Origin: Mesotaenium endlicherianum
Lineage: Eukaryota; Streptophyta; Zygnematophyceae; Zygnematales; Mesotaeniaceae
Direction of reading: 5' to 3'
DNA: 64,000 nt
Assembly: GCA_009602735.1 (NCBI GenBank)
Contig: WELA01010273.1
Span: 313,722 to 377,721 of the forward strand
Shown here: positions 30,123 through 42,521 of the stretch, piece after piece
Position numbering within the stretch: the first letter of the stretch is position 1
Layout of the letters: every line of letters begins with the position of its first letter
Position numbers and translations under genes: made by a program
The notes under the pieces: generated by a model
What the model was told of the DNA's origin: nothing
The model's input: the letters and a program-made list of their open reading frames with translations, nothing else
Databases searched by the model: none

Positions 30123-31510
30123 TCAAGCATATAAGCAATCATGATGCTCCTCATGATGTATGTCTCGTAGCTCCTTAACGGCAAGTACCACCACTCTCTT
30201 GGAATCACCATAATACCATGTGCCGTCCTTCTTCTGACTACTCGAGTTGAACTCAGCTGCTCCACCGTTTGCAAATTTTGGATCCTCCTGATAACCTCTC
30301 TTAAGCTTCTCCTTAAAGTCCATACTCTCTTTCATGACTGAGACAGCTGCAAGGTCACACCTCCTAGATAAAGCGTCTGCAGGGTTGATCTTCCCAGGTA
30401 AGTACTCAATCTTGTGGTCAAAACGGTGCAGAAACTCCATCCATCTTGCCTGTCTTGGAGTCAACGTTGGCTGCGTCATAAACTTCTCCAAGCTCTTGTG
30501 GTCGGTCTTGATGAACACCTTCCGGCCGTCCACATAACATCGCCAAGTCCTCAAAGCCTGGATAGGAGCCAACATCTCCCGCTCGTGTGCTGCATAGTTA
30601 TGCTCAGCAGAACTCAACTTCCTGCTCTCATATGCCACAGGTGCAATCCTTTGCCCTGGTCCTGGAGAAGAATGGCTCCCACTGCAAAGTTTGATGCGTC
30701 CGTGATGATGGTGAAAGGAAGCTCTAGACTGGCAATTGCCGACACAACTGCCGATGTCAACAGCTTCTTAATCTTCTCAAAAGCTTGCTGCCCCTTGTCA
30801 TCCCATAGCCACTTCTCCTGCTTCTTCAACATGTCTGTGAACGGTGCACACACCTTGGCAAATCCTTCAATGAAGCGCCAATAATTGTTTGCCATGCCGA
30901 AGAAGCTCCTGAGTTGATGAATATCAGCAGGTACCGGCCAATCTCTGACTTCTTGCACCTTCTTCTGCTCCACCTTGACTCCTTCAGCTCCGACTATGTG
31001 CCCAAGGAACTCGACCTCCTTGAGACAGAAGTCGCACTTGCTCATCTTCCCATATAAGTTCTGATCTCTCAAGACCTCCAACACCTTTCTCAGATGCTCC
31101 ACATGCTCTTCCAAGGTCTTCGAATAAATCAAGATGTCGTCCAACAATACCACCACAAACTGGTCCAAATAGGGTCTGAAGATACTGTTCATGAGTCCCA
31201 TGAATGTAGCAGGTGCATTAGTCAACCCAAAAGGCATGATTGTAAACTCGAATAACCCATACCGAGTCCTGAAAGGAGTCTTTTGAACGTCTCCTTCAAC
31301 GATTTGTACCTGGTGATAGCCACTCCTCAAATCAATCTTCGAGAAATACTTCGCCCCGACAAGCCTGTCAATCAACTCGTCCACTCGTGGAAGTGGGTAC
31401 CTATTCTTGACCGTGATCTTGTTCAATGCCCGGTAGTCGACACACATCCTTATAGTCCCATCCTTCTTCTTCACATATAAGACTGGCGCTGCAAATAAAG
31501 ACTTGCTGGG
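30123..31510 (-). pseudogene. Element D reverse transcriptase and RNase H
   Basis: [51 protein letters not shown] with an intact [23 protein letters not shown]. RNase [18 protein letters not shown], a frame change near 30630, then [21 protein letters not shown] and IKTDHKSLEKF. The frame stops at 31511-31513 between protease and RT. Sequence order and motifs are those of chromovirus-like gypsy pol. Confidence 0.85.
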
Positions 31511-32518
31511 TCAAATGAATCCCTTCTCCAATAACTCTGTCAGCTGCTTCTTCAACTCATCCAACTTCGCAAACGATTGTCGGTAGGCTGGTCTCACTGG
31601 CGGTCTGTTCCTTGGTTCCAACTCGATATTGTGCTCCATAGCTCTTTGTGGAGGTAATCTTGGAGGTAGCTCCTCAGGAAACACGCACTTGAACTCCTCC
31701 AACAGCGCCTTAATTTGGGCAGGCATCTCAGCAGGCTTCTTCTCTTGAGCAGTTGGACTCTGCTCCTTCTGAGCAAGGGGATCAGACACCACTACTTGCT
31801 CCTCCGGCGATATACATTCGCCCAGGCTGTTAGGATTCGCGCTTGCTCCATCTGATGACCTGGCCAGGGCCACCAAAACAAGGTACATCTCCTTCACCTG
31901 ATTGGTCCTACATAGCCTCCTAACTTGCAGGCTCGACAGAAGGCAAATACTTGTGGTCCTATCTACCTCCACCTGTTTCGCTGTCGCCATTTGACCATCA
32001 CGCCCTTGGACTTTCACTTGTCCTGTGCTCCAGTGCACTTGAGGGTTGGCTTTTCTTAGCCATGGTCGGCCCAATATCACCTCCTGGTGACCTGACTCTG
32101 CCCGCTCCATAACTTCAGTACTCTGGTGCCCCGCTACTTCCACATGAATAGCTTCCGTAGGTGCACTACACTTGAGTCTCTGCCTACTCGCCAAAATTGC
32201 CTCCTTAGGCTCATAATGCTTCCGCACAAGGATTTGCCACGCTTTCACCAGCTTCTTGTGCCCAAAATTTGCACTTGCGCCAATGTCAACCATACACTTG
32301 GCCTTGTTGTCGTCGACTACTCCTTCCATGATGATAGGCTTGTCAACATCTCGTCTTTCGCTTCTCGGCAGGCTCCTGGGGATAACTTCCTTGTGAGTTC
32401 TCGTCTTCACGCCAGTTGACACTCCAGAACGACTTACTGGCGTCCTCCTTTTTCCTGCTTTTGAGGTTGCTTCGCCTTCCCATGACAGTCTTAAGCCAGA
32501 TGCCCAAGCTTGTCGCAA
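31511..32518 (-). pseudogene. Element D protease and RT N-terminus
   Basis: 335-codon frame: protease motif KCMVDIGASANFGHKKL (usual Ser/Thr of DSGA replaced by Ile), the VILGRPWLRKANPQVHW closing block, then FPEELPPRLPPQR, a marker of the start of gypsy RT, and LKKQLTELLEKGFI before a stop. Confidence 0.75.
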
Positions 32519-33460
32519 TTATAGCAGGGTCCTCTCGGCTTGTAATTTTGTTGCCTGCGCTGGTTCTGAACAAGTCCCAACTCCAAAGGTACGGGACCTT
32601 GAACACTTGTGCTTGGCACCTGAGATCCAAAGTGTCGATATCCTCCAAAATTGTGGCCGCCCCACTGTCTTCGGCTATTTTCCACAGCGTCCACCCTCGT
32701 CGCCAATGCCATCATTTTTCCAAGACTGGTAGGGTCCTTGAGCGCCACTTCCTTGGCCGCAGCTGGCTTGAGTCCCCTCTTGAACTTGTCCATCATCTCC
32801 GACTCATGCATGGATGGACATTGAAGCACCAGCTTGTTGAAGCGCAATACATACTCCTGAATGCTTCCTCGTTTAAGAAGGCGCATCAATAGATCTTGAG
32901 CGGTAGCCTCGGGTGCAATAGGTTGAAATTGCCTCTTCAAGCCTTCAAAGCGCTGATCAACGGTAGCAAGAACTCCAGACAGCTGCTCCTCTCGCTCATA
33001 CCAAGCTCTAGCATTCTTCTTCATCAAAGTAATCATAAAGGCAACTTGCCTGTCAGACGTGAGCGCAAAATACTCCATAAACTTCTTCACTCCAAAAATC
33101 TATTGATGAACTGGCGGCGATCCACGCTCTCCAGTGTACAGGCTTAAACGCACGCACTCCCGATGCGGGTGGAATATCTGGTTGCACCACTGGATTAACA
33201 TGGATTACTGGTACAACAGGTGCAGGTGCTGAATTTATCAAAGCGGCATTCCCAACAACAACTTGCACCATTCTCTCCACCTCCGCGCGCATATTTTGTT
33301 GAAAATGGGCGTAGACTTCTCCTCCTATTGCATTCGCATTTTTCCTTAGCATCCCTTGCATCTCTTGTTGCTCTTTTGTCATCGTTCGTGCTGCCTGCTG
33401 ACCCACGCGCTCAACATGCTCGACATTGTCGCCTCCTTCAGCTGCCGGCTGCGACTCCAT
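32491..33460 (-). pseudogene. Element D gag
   Basis: ATG at 33460 (MESQPAAEGG), an N-terminal region with a Val/Pro linker, a frame change near 33070-33090, then the gag core (VAFMITLMKKNARAWYEREE, GSIQEYVLRFNKL, MMDKFKRGLKPAAA) and the start of a zinc knuckle CYNCDKLGHLA that is broken by a stop at 32491. It starts 38 bases inside the LTR end, as expected. Confidence 0.8.
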
Positions 33461-33480
33461 AATATAATATGCAAACTAGC

Positions 33481-33495
33481 CCAGCTCCGACACCA
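33481..33495 (-). promoter_or_regulatory. Primer-binding site of element D
   Basis: The minus strand reads TGGTGTCGGAGCTGG three bases after the LTR end. It resembles the initiator-Met site TGGTATCAGAGC and the site used by the chromoviruses here (TGGTATCGGAGC). Confidence 0.65.
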
Positions 33496-33498
33496 GAT

Positions 33499-34229
33499 TG
33501 AAGGGGCAGAGCTCTAGTGGAAGCGTAGTAACTCACGAGGAAAGGAACTAGTTGCAATCATACTAAAGAGTGCAGCGGCATACCACTAAGAAAGCTTAGG
33601 AAAATTACTTGACATTTTGAGTAGCAAGAAATTGCTCACAATTGAACTAGGATGAAAGGCCTTGTCATTACAAACCCGTAGAAATTTACAGAAGTGAAAA
33701 CTGATAAGAAACATAGAAGTTATGCCTATTTATAATTTTCTGCCTCAGTGCTCCTCTCTAGAAGGAGCTACGGAATTTCCCAAGTGTTTGTCAAATGGTT
33801 CCTTCCAAAATATTCGTGAGTAGGCCAGATCAGTCTCATCTGACATGTCGGGCCGAATTGATGTCCACATACATGCAGCGACATTACTAGAATATTTTAT
33901 CTTAGGCGCGCTAGGCTCAACCAAAACTTCTAGGTAAATCGACTTAGTCGGCACTCCGCATCAGCCAAACTTACGTGAAGGTTCGAATTCACTCTAACGG
34001 GCCAGATCGCTCGACGCTGTCGGTCAATCCGACGATCGCGCTCACTGCAAATTATGGACAGTCGTCAACGACCTCAAAACTGATGAAAATTCGGAAATTC
34101 ATGACTCTCTCAATACTTTACCAAAATCAATGAGTTTTGTATCAAAATGACCACAAAACTAAACTACTATGCATTCAGAACATACTTCAAGGAAATCAAA
34201 AACGCACTTAATAAACCTATGACCTTACA
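33499..34229 (-). repeat. 5' LTR of element D
   Basis: About 731 bp between TGAAGG (33499) and TTACA (34229) on the plus strand, next to primer site and gag on one side and LTR-B sequence on the other. The matching 3' LTR was lost with the deletion at 4214/4215, so the limits rest on one copy. Confidence 0.6.
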
Positions 34230-34939
34230 GTGGGTCCCAACTTAACGGGTTTTCCACGGAACGGCGCACCTTGCGCCGTGGTCAACCCGGTGGTCACTAG
34301 GTACATAGCATGCTAAGATCTCGTGGTCCTTCATTTTGGACAGTAGGCCTGAGTGTCGGATTTTCTACTTGCAAGTCATGTGTGCACTTTTAGGTTCGTT
34401 ATTATGACTAGCTTTCACGGAAATTAATATGCCGTCTTTGTCTGTGCTTCAAATGCAGCAAACTATAACTTTTCAGAAAGGTCTCGTCAAGATGCATCCA
34501 TTGCCGTTACGTTTGCTCCATTTAAAGTAGTATTGACAGAGTTATGCCCTCTGACATTTCGGGGTCACATAGCAGATTGATTCCGTGGTTTTGCACCTAA
34601 GTCAGTGGAATGTGTTTTAGCTACATTATGGTCCTCTGAATGAGAGCGCCTTTGCTATTCAGTCCCCTAATGTCCTGTATGTGCTTATACATGCTTGTAT
34701 GCTTGGTAGGCAAAAGGCCATGAGATTTTAAAGGAGAAGCTCTAGTCCTCAAGCTCGCCTCTTTCTTGTTAGTGCGCAACTATGGCACAGTACGGTAAGT
34801 AAGTCAAGGGGCATAGATGAGTAAACGGAGTTTATTCTAAGGGTGAAGATTGCTCCCTGATTTCTCACGCTTCCACCTATCTTTGATCTTATGTATTTAA
34901 ATTAAATATATTTACCTTGAATAAGCAAGATTCATTTCA
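34230..34939 (+). repeat. LTR-B, right part of the 5' LTR of element B
   Basis: Matches the last 710 or so bases of the LTR at 42556-43817, from GTGGGTCCCAAC to GATTCATTTCA. With 3771-4214 it makes one 5' LTR interrupted by element D. Confidence 0.85.
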
Positions 34940-34940
34940 G

Positions 34941-34953
34941 GGGTATGGGAGCT
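34941..34953 (+). promoter_or_regulatory. Decayed primer-binding site of element B
   Basis: GGGTATGGGAGCT just after the LTR end resembles TGGTATCAGAGCT with a few changes. Confidence 0.45.
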
Positions 34954-35346
34954 AAGTCATTTTTTGAATGTCCGTGCTCGTCTTCTTTGTCTCATGAGGT
35001 AAGTGTGAGGCTTACTTGGGTGGTATGATGAGTCTAGGTGGAGCTTGGGAAGTGTATGATGTAGAGCATTGCACATCCTGTCAGGAGCCTTCCAATTGCT
35101 CACCTAGTGTGTCTCTGGGCCCTATGTACTATGGGGCATACTAACTTAACTTTCCTAGTCCCTTGTGTACAGTTGCTCCATGCAACGAGAAGTCTAAAGT
35201 GGAGGCTTGATGGAAGAGGTGTCTGCAAGCATTAAGGGCAGCCTCAAGGGAGTTGCACCAAAGCAAGTTGGATATGACTCGTTTATCTCACTTGATCATA
35301 GTCGTCGTGTGTTGTTATATGCAATCCACGGCTAGTATAGAGAGGG

Positions 35347-35354
35347 GTGTGCAC
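35347..35354. repeat. Left 8-bp target duplication
   Basis: GTGTGCAC, repeated at 39356-39363, on both sides of the terminal inverted repeats. Confidence 0.85.
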
Positions 35355-36389
35355 CAAGGTTACGCCGTACGCTTGTTCGTCTAGTTCGACTTGTACGCTA
35401 GTTCGCTTAATTCGCCGCATAAAAATTATGGCTAGTTCGCTTAGTACGCCAAGTCACGACGTCGTCGACGCTATGTAGCGCTGACGTTGATGTTCAATGT
35501 CGGTCACGCGTGCAAAAGTACAACGTCATGGCAGTCAAGTTTTTGATCAAGACTGACTGTTTTTTTCGGCTGACTGGATGCGTTCGTTTCCGTCCGAAAA
35601 ACTTTTATATGTCTCACCTTCACACGGTTGCTAGCAGGCGGATGTGAAACCCCGTCACCTAATGTAAGGAGCGGAGCCGAACTAGATTGCCAAAGACACA
35701 ATTTCGGATCGCAAGGTGGGCTTGTATAGTTACCTAATTGACAACCCGTCACTTTTTCACTTACCTTTGCTAAAACTACTCACGCGAGTACAAAATGGGC
35801 ATTACCATTCACATTGTTGTACGGAACCTCCCTCTCTAATTTCCACACACCAAAAATGTTCGTTCGGTTCTCCTCTAACTTTCACACCAATGTCTTGCTT
35901 TTATTTTTATGATGACATATCTTTAAATTGTCATGACACATCCTTTTTATAAACAAACTCGAAGATTTACCTAACTTAATGACAAATCATGTGTACCAAC
36001 TTACTTAAAAGGGAATCATGTGCCGCAAAGGATGAATTCACAACAACTTCTTATCTACGTGTGTGTCATGACTCCAAATTACGTATACATGGAATGGACA
36101 CTCTAATTTGAATTTATTGGCTCAATATTTGTATGAATATGTCATGCATACTCCTCAGTGCACCACATTTTCCTCTTCTAATGAGCACTTCATGCAATGT
36201 ACATCATTCACAAAATATGCAACATTGCATCAAGACTTAGTGTACCAAATAGATTCAAATTTCAAAAGAGGTTTTTTTCTTAGACATTACATTATGTACA
36301 TGCTACTAGCTAGCTAGCGACATTTAGATCTTGCTCTTCTTCTTCCTGCAGCTTCAGCACTAGGAAGCTCCTCCACCTCCTCTTCCTCT

Positions 36390-36720
36390 ACTCACAGATA
36401 CAAACATACAAACATGCACATGACCCTCATACACAGGCATGCACACACCCCCGCACGTGCGCATGCGTACATACCCGCACCCGCGCACGCACACACAGAG
36501 ACACACACACACACACACGCACACGCACACGCAAGCGCGATTGCGCACAGGCGAACATGCAGAGACACACACACACGGACACACACGTGCACACGCACAC
36601 CCGTACTTGCACACACACATGCCTGCCGCGCGCTCTCGCCCCCGCAACATCTTGCTTGCACAAACACACACGCACATACGCACACACGCACGGACACACA
36701 TGCACACACTGAAAGAGGGA
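36390..36720. repeat. (CA)n-rich microsatellite
   Basis: Long imperfect ACACAC/GCACAC run with GTGC and CATGC interruptions. ORFs over it are repeat translations (His/Thr or Cys/Val) and not genes. C- and G-runs follow at 36821 and 37351. Confidence 0.9.
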
Positions 36721-37529
36721 GAGAGGCTAGCACTCCCTCCCAAGTGCCCACGCACGCACATGACACGTACACAATTAGGCATGCACTCACCAACACTTGT
36801 GGCCGCTGTCGTCAACCCGCCCCCCCCCCCCAGAAGCTAGACCAGAGTAGGGCAGCCATAGGCGTTGCCCCACGCAGGCAGTCGCAAGCAAGAAATCAGC
36901 CCCTGCATGTCACTTGCGCCAAAGCCTAAGATAAGACCAAAGGGGAGCATTTGCTGTCGCCACACCCCCCAGAGAGCCCTTGAACCCCCCCCCAACCCGC
37001 AGAAAACTTGAATGCAGGCAGCCGCAGTCCCGCACATTGACTCTGAGCAACCCATGCCCTGAACAACCCCCCTTCACACCTTCACACACGCCAGACCAGG
37101 TAGCGGGCCACCGCTCCCATCGCCCTGCACACACAACTCCCTGCACAGAACCCCCCTCCCCCACACGACAATAGAGGGGTGAGCCACTGTTGTGGGGCCC
37201 CTGCTAAAGCCCACCAAAGTGCAAGGAAGAGCCCTTGCATGCAGCTGCTGCCGTTTTCCCCCTTCGCACACACCAAGCTGGGGCAAACAGCCGATTCTGC
37301 TGCTGTTGCCCCGCGCATGCGAGCCCCCATGCACGCAGGCGAGGCCCGAGGGGGGGGCAAGGAGGGGGGGTAGACGACTGCTGCCATTGACGACCACACG
37401 CGTCCCCTGATAGTCAAAGCAAGGAGAGGGCGCTAGTGATCCCGCACCACTTTCTGCCAGATGGCCCTCCTCACAGCGAGCTGTGTGGGTCGTGCAAGTG
37501 TAACGGCCTTCTACCTCTCTCTAGCAGGC

Positions 37530-38560
37530 GGCCAGCCCTCCCTCCCTCGCTCCCTCCCTTGCTTACTCTTTCCCTCCCACCAACCCTCCCTCCCTAGCTG
37601 CCACCCTCAATCCCTCTCGCCCTCCCTGCTCCCTTCCTCGCATTCTGTCTTCCTCCCTCCCTNNNNNNNNNNNNNNNNNNNNNNNNNNNNNNNNNNNNNN
37701 NNNNNNNNNNNNNNNNNNNNNNNNNNNNNNNNNNNNNNNNNNNNNNNNNNNNNNNNNNNNNNNNNNNNNNNNNNNNNNNNNNNNNNNNNNNNNNNNNNNN
37801 NNNNNNNNNNNNNNNNNNNNNNNNNNNNNNNNNNNNNNNNNNNNNNNNNNNNNNNNNNNNNNNNNNNNNNNNNNNNNNNNNNNNNNNNNNNNNNNNNNNN
37901 NNNNNNNNNNNNNNNNNNNNNNNNNNNNNNNNNNNNNNNNNNNNNNNNNNNNNNNNNNNNNNNNNNNNNNNNNNNNNNNNNNNNNNNNNNNNNNNNNNNN
38001 NNNNNNNNNNNNNNNNNNNNNNNNNNNNNNNNNNNNNNNNNNNNNNNNNNNNNNNNNNNNNNNNNNNNNNNNNNNNNNNNNNNNNNNNNNNNNNNNNNNN
38101 NNNNNNNNNNNNNNNNNNNNNNNNNNNNNNNNNNNNNNNNNNNNNNNNNNNNNNNNNNNNNNNNNNNNNNNNNNNNNNNNNNNNNNNNNNNNNNNNNNNN
38201 NNNNNNNNNNNNNNNNNNNNNNNNNNNNNNNNNNNNNNNNNNNNNNNNNNNNNNNNNNNNNNNNNNNNNNNNNNNNNNNNNNNNNNNNNNNNNNNNNNNN
38301 NNNNNNNNNNNNNNNNNNNNNNNNNNNNNNNNNNNNNNNNNNNNNNNNNNNNNNNNNNNNNNNNNNNNNNNNNNNNNNNNNNNNNNNNNNNNNNNNNNNN
38401 NNNNNNNNNNNNNNNNNNNNNNNNNNNNNNNNNNNNNNNNNNNNNNNNNNNNNNNNNNNNNNNNNNNNNNNNNNNNNNNNNNNNNNNNNNNNNNNNNNNN
38501 NNNNNNNNNNCCGTCCCTCCCTCCCTCCCTCCCTCTCTCCCTCCTTCCCTCTCCCTCTCT
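37530..38560. repeat. (CCCT)n tract around an 848-N gap
   Basis: CCTCCCTCCCT-type repeats end at 37662 and resume at 38511; 37663-38510 is N. The gap sits in a simple repeat, which explains the assembly break. No content can be claimed. Confidence 0.9.
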
Positions 38561-38620
38561 GAACAGCCACCCACGTGCTCCAGGCCTTCAAAGCGTGCAA
38601 GGCAGCAGCAAGAGCATCCT

Positions 38621-39202
38621 GTGGCCCAGCAGGTGAAGCTGGGCAATAGCACGCCTTCTGAAAGTTCCATGAAAGAAAATAGGAGTCACATTTGCAAACA
38701 AGCACATTCAATGATATCTCCAATTTGCATTCAAATACACGAAGAACGGGAGAGATGGAGCGGGGGGAAATCTCACTTGCTGCTGCAGGTGTTGACAAGC
38801 GATGTAATATATCTACAGCAAGAAATCTTCAGCTACTTCTTCGCTTCGGGACCTACATATAGAGACATAAAAAACAGTGAGCATTTTAATAAACGTGAAA
38901 GAACTCCGGATAAACCCCCAAAACGGATTGATTTGATGACTAACAACGACCCAATCAAAATGCAAGCAAGACAATGCAAGAGCGAAGGGGTAACCGAAGA
39001 TAGCGAACTTACCAAATGGATAATAATGAAACGAATGAGGAAAATGGCCTCACTAGGAGGCGGCCTCAGACTTAGTCTCAAAGGGGTTTCGTATGTGCAC
39101 AGAAGCGGTTGCAAACAATGTCGGCAAACGCAAAAAACTTTGGCGTGCAAACTTAGGAAGTCTTCACAATTCCGACGCGATTATTCTGACTCCCAAAGCT
39201 AA
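38621..39202 (+). other. Open frame of 193 codons, doubtful
   Basis: Frame inside the hAT-like element, Lys/Ser-rich, no domain recognised, no ATG-rich or codon-biased look. May be part of captured sequence. I would not call it a gene. Confidence 0.15.
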
Positions 39203-39300
39203 ACAACCCAATAGTGAAGGCGTCAATCGCGCCGAACCGTATCCGGGGCGGCGCACGCGTGAGTTTTACTTCGTTCGCTTAGTACGTGCGTACTCGTTCA

Positions 39301-39320
39301 GTACGCTTAATTAAGCGTAC
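39301..39320. repeat. 20-bp perfect palindrome near the right hAT end
   Basis: GTACGCTTAATTAAGCGTAC equals its own reverse complement. It lies 18 bases inside the right terminal repeat; a relative (GTACGCTAGTTCGCTTAATTCG) is near the left end. Subterminal palindromes are often transposase-binding sites. Confidence 0.8.
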
Positions 39321-39355
39321 GAGGGTCGGCCAGTACGGCGTACGGCGTAACCCTG

Positions 39356-39363
39356 GTGTGCAC
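39356..39363. repeat. Right 8-bp target duplication
   Basis: GTGTGCAC, same as 35347-35354. Confidence 0.85.
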
Positions 39364-42300
39364 TCCAGCGGTGCTAGAGAACTTGTTAGTGTGTTGTGCT
39401 ATCCCTTTGACTTTAAGCCTGTTGCTTTGCAAGAGACGTACCTCTCTCATTATATGTGCGGTCGCTAGGATGAGGGAGCTTGGGTATGGCTGCATGTGTT
39501 AAGCAATTCAGACAATGCGTGCAGACATGATTGACTAACTTAAGTTTCCAAGTATGGATTACGACAGGTTATCGTGGCCACGATCCAAGTGCACTAGGTC
39601 GACCACGAGCTTCAGCATGCTACAACTTCTATGAGAAGAGGCTTTGATTGCAACAATGGCATCCTATAGATACCCTCTTTTCCCAACCATGGCTGTGACA
39701 TTGTGTGCTCCTCTCGTTTGCCACATTCACGTGTGCTGAAAGGTTTAGGGTGTGTGCCTTGTGCTTGTATGCTATGTGTGAGACGGTGCTTTGGTGGTAC
39801 TTGATGGGATCGTGGGAGCTTGGGGTTTAAGCGTACGATAAGTCTAGTCAGTGTGCGGAGGTTTTTGGATGCGGGTGTTATGTGATTGCTGGCTTAGGTT
39901 AAGTCAGTCTGCTGGATTATTTGACCTAATGTGGTTAAAGAGGTTAAGGGCTTGGATTTATGGACGCAAAGACTTTCCTTTAACTCTCTTTAGTTTGCAT
40001 GACTTATCAAGGGTTAAGTGTCCGAGAGCAACCGTAATCAATGAGTACTTTGAGTGCTTGAGCTGAACGAGCTCTTGGTGTTGCCATGCTTGGTGCGTGA
40101 CATGTCTTACTGTGGAATTGTGGCTCGTTGGAGCCAACGAGATAATCAGATAGATCAGCATATCTTAGGTCTGTACGGTGTGTTGACTGACGTATGGAAA
40201 GTCAACGTGGATACTAGAGGGGGTTTGCCTACTTGCCTTAGGTCCAATTGGCTAATTGTTTTTGGATGCCACCTGTACACTTGGTCAAGTGTAAGCAGAT
40301 TTGTGTCTTCGTCATAGGGACGATCTGGGCATATTAGCAGTGTGCTAAGTTTCTGCCGGCCTCGCAGCTAACTGAGCTCGCTAGAGGCGCATCCTAGGTA
40401 GCATGCAAGATTTCTTTCTATGCGTCAAGTGCATGGAATTTGCATCCCAGGTGCTAGAGGTAGTAAATAGCTGTTAGCACACCGTAGAGCAGGTGTAAGA
40501 TGGGCCCTGCCGTAGTAGAGTCACTATGCACATCTAAGTGAAGACAAAAGAGACCATCGACAATATTGACGTTCTTAAAATGCATGGCTTGAATGATGCA
40601 CAAACATTCTTCTTGCTAGCTTGGGGATAAAGTGTGAAAGTCTTACCAAGGATTTATGCACGCTGTTGTCATTGGCTTGCTAGGTGCTTGATGCAATTAC
40701 AATAGGTGCCATGTATGTGCCTTTAAAGAGGAACTCCTTTTTGAGCTATACTGCGCTTGCCCATTGTCATTGGTTGAGTCTTTGTGATCCCAATGTTTGC
40801 CTTACCCTCCCGGGAACTATGTAAGATGGAGTCATAAGATCTTGAGTAGACTGATGCTGCTAGGGTGTGGTGTTTGCCACGCGTAACTTAAGCTCATTGA
40901 AGGCAATTTACACACTTGTTTGTTGTCTGTTCAACAGACTGAGACCCAGCAAGCAGAGTGTGAAGCGATGGTGACATACAGGTCAAGAGAGGCAGAGGAA
41001 TTAGCATGCTGGACGCTGCCACGTGACGCTTCCCCACCTGTCCTTTGGGCAACTTCAGGCAGTAAGGCCTGAAGGAGGGAGTATCTTGAAACATCAGAAC
41101 TATGATACAGTTGGTTGTTTCTGGTCCCTTTTCTCTTTGATTGTTGACTCTCACCATTGGGTGGTCGTCATTTTGGTGTATGTCTTGCTAGAAATGACCA
41201 ATTTGAGTCATTGTATGTATGCGTTGGTAGAGTTAGCTAACTGAGCTACTCTTTGGTATGGATAAACCGACTAATAGGGCCGGTTGTCTTTATCTCATAG
41301 GAAGCTATCTATTCTCTCGAATGAAGGGATGTAATAGGCTGGCGTTTGGGTTCTTCATGGATAGAGCTTTATGGTGAGAGGGTCTGAATGGCAGTGTTCT
41401 CTTCACTATGCCACTATGGGCGTTGCTCTAGTCCTGGAAACTGGACTAATATTTTTGGGGGGGGGACTTTCTTTCTTGCTTACTTCGACGTTTGCACTTT
41501 GTGTCCTCTCTTGCTTTTCCTTTTGTTGCTTTTTCTCCCCCCACTCGTGCCCCCGCACTCCTCTGCGAATCTCACTCTGTATGTTTTCTTATGATGAGGA
41601 GTTATAGGCACTTCTTGGTGTGTCTATGTGGTTAGAGCTATTGGGTTGACAACTATTTAAGTTTGGAAGAGGGAGATGGGATGTGTACTAGGAGTATTCA
41701 GTAAGTTATGCTTACCCGCATACTCAGCAGCAAGTGTATTAACTAACTGAGTCATACACTACTACATCCTCTGTGTGTACTGCATTAAAATGAGGCTCAT
41801 CAGGGACCGACTGGTGTAAACTGTAAGTTACGGTATACTGTTGGAGCAAGTGTGCGTAGTAATTGAGTAAGTACATTGCCATAAGTTGGAATTGGATAGC
41901 AATGATACATGAGACATCAGGAAAGTGCTTAAGGTGACCAGTATATTGCTTACAACCATATGTTTCTTGAAAGTTAGTGTGTTCTAAAAATGTGGTTAAA
42001 ACTTAAAACTTTATTGAGCTCAGTAACCCGATGCTACTAACCTTGCAAGGGCACTCTGTGCCATCAAAATAGTTGGTCTCCCTTTGTCTTCAGTACGCTA
42101 AATTTTGAGCAGGTACCTAAGTCACAAGAACTTGCTTGTGAGGAGCTTTTAAGGTGTGAGCACGGCAGGAGTTGAAGACCAGGAGAAGGAGAAAAGGCTT
42201 AGTTCAATATGCAGAGCTTTAATAACATTCTTTCATTGTTTGACCTCAAAAGGAGGCTGTTTGATTTGGGTGTGGTTCGCATGGTGTGAGGTGCTCCAAT

Positions 42301-42521
42301 ATGTCTTCCAACTGGAAGGACTACTGTGAGTAGGGATAAGTCCATGCATGTCTTCAGTTATTGATCGGGAAGTCAGATGGTTATCTGCATGACAGTTTGC
42401 TGTGATTGAATTTTACTTGCATTGGATAGGTGAATATATCACACTCATGTATTGCTTCCTTGCTTTGCTTCACCTAGTTGACTGAAGTGTATTATGAAAT
42501 AACTGAATCGTATGCTGAGTG

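Larger units (their letters stand above)
35355..39355. mobile_element. hAT-like DNA transposon, non-autonomous
   Basis: 18-bp terminal inverted repeats with one mismatch (CAAGGTTACGCCGTACGC at 35355-35372; the right end read inward is CAGGGTTACGCCGTACGC, 39338-39355) and an 8-bp target duplication. CAGGG ends plus 8 bp are typical of the hAT superfamily. Subterminal GTTCGCTTAGTACG-type motifs occur at both ends. About 4.0 kb as assembled, including 848 N. I see no hAT transposase (no RW or dimerisation motif); the interior holds microsatellites and GC-rich sequence, perhaps captured host DNA. The gap could hide coding sequence. Confidence 0.8.
34954..42520 (+). mobile_element. Internal region of element B, non-coding (LARD-like)
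   Basis: Outside the hAT-like insertion (35355-39355) the interior of B is 34954-35346 and 39364-42520, about 3.6 kb, with no gag, protease, RT or integrase frame and only ORFs below about 90 codons. Large LTRs around a long non-coding interior define large retrotransposon derivatives, which depend on another element's proteins. Element C is the likely relative (shared LTR ends and hairpin). Confidence 0.7.

Noticed and set aside
36360-36930. Several overlapping ORFs rich in His/Thr or Cys/Val
   Set aside because: Translations of the (CA)n microsatellite in different frames; no start context or domain.
37461-38798. Long ORFs spanning the N gap
   Set aside because: Most of their length is N; the rest is (CCCT)n translation.
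35355-39355. CACTA or Mutator assignment for the TIR element
   Set aside because: Ends are CAAGG/CAGGG and the duplication is 8 bp; CACTA has 3 bp and Mutator about 9 bp with longer repeats.
39364-42520. Host gene in the long stretch without retroelement frames
   Set aside because: Only short ORFs, no recognisable protein, and it lies between the primer site and polypurine tract of element B.
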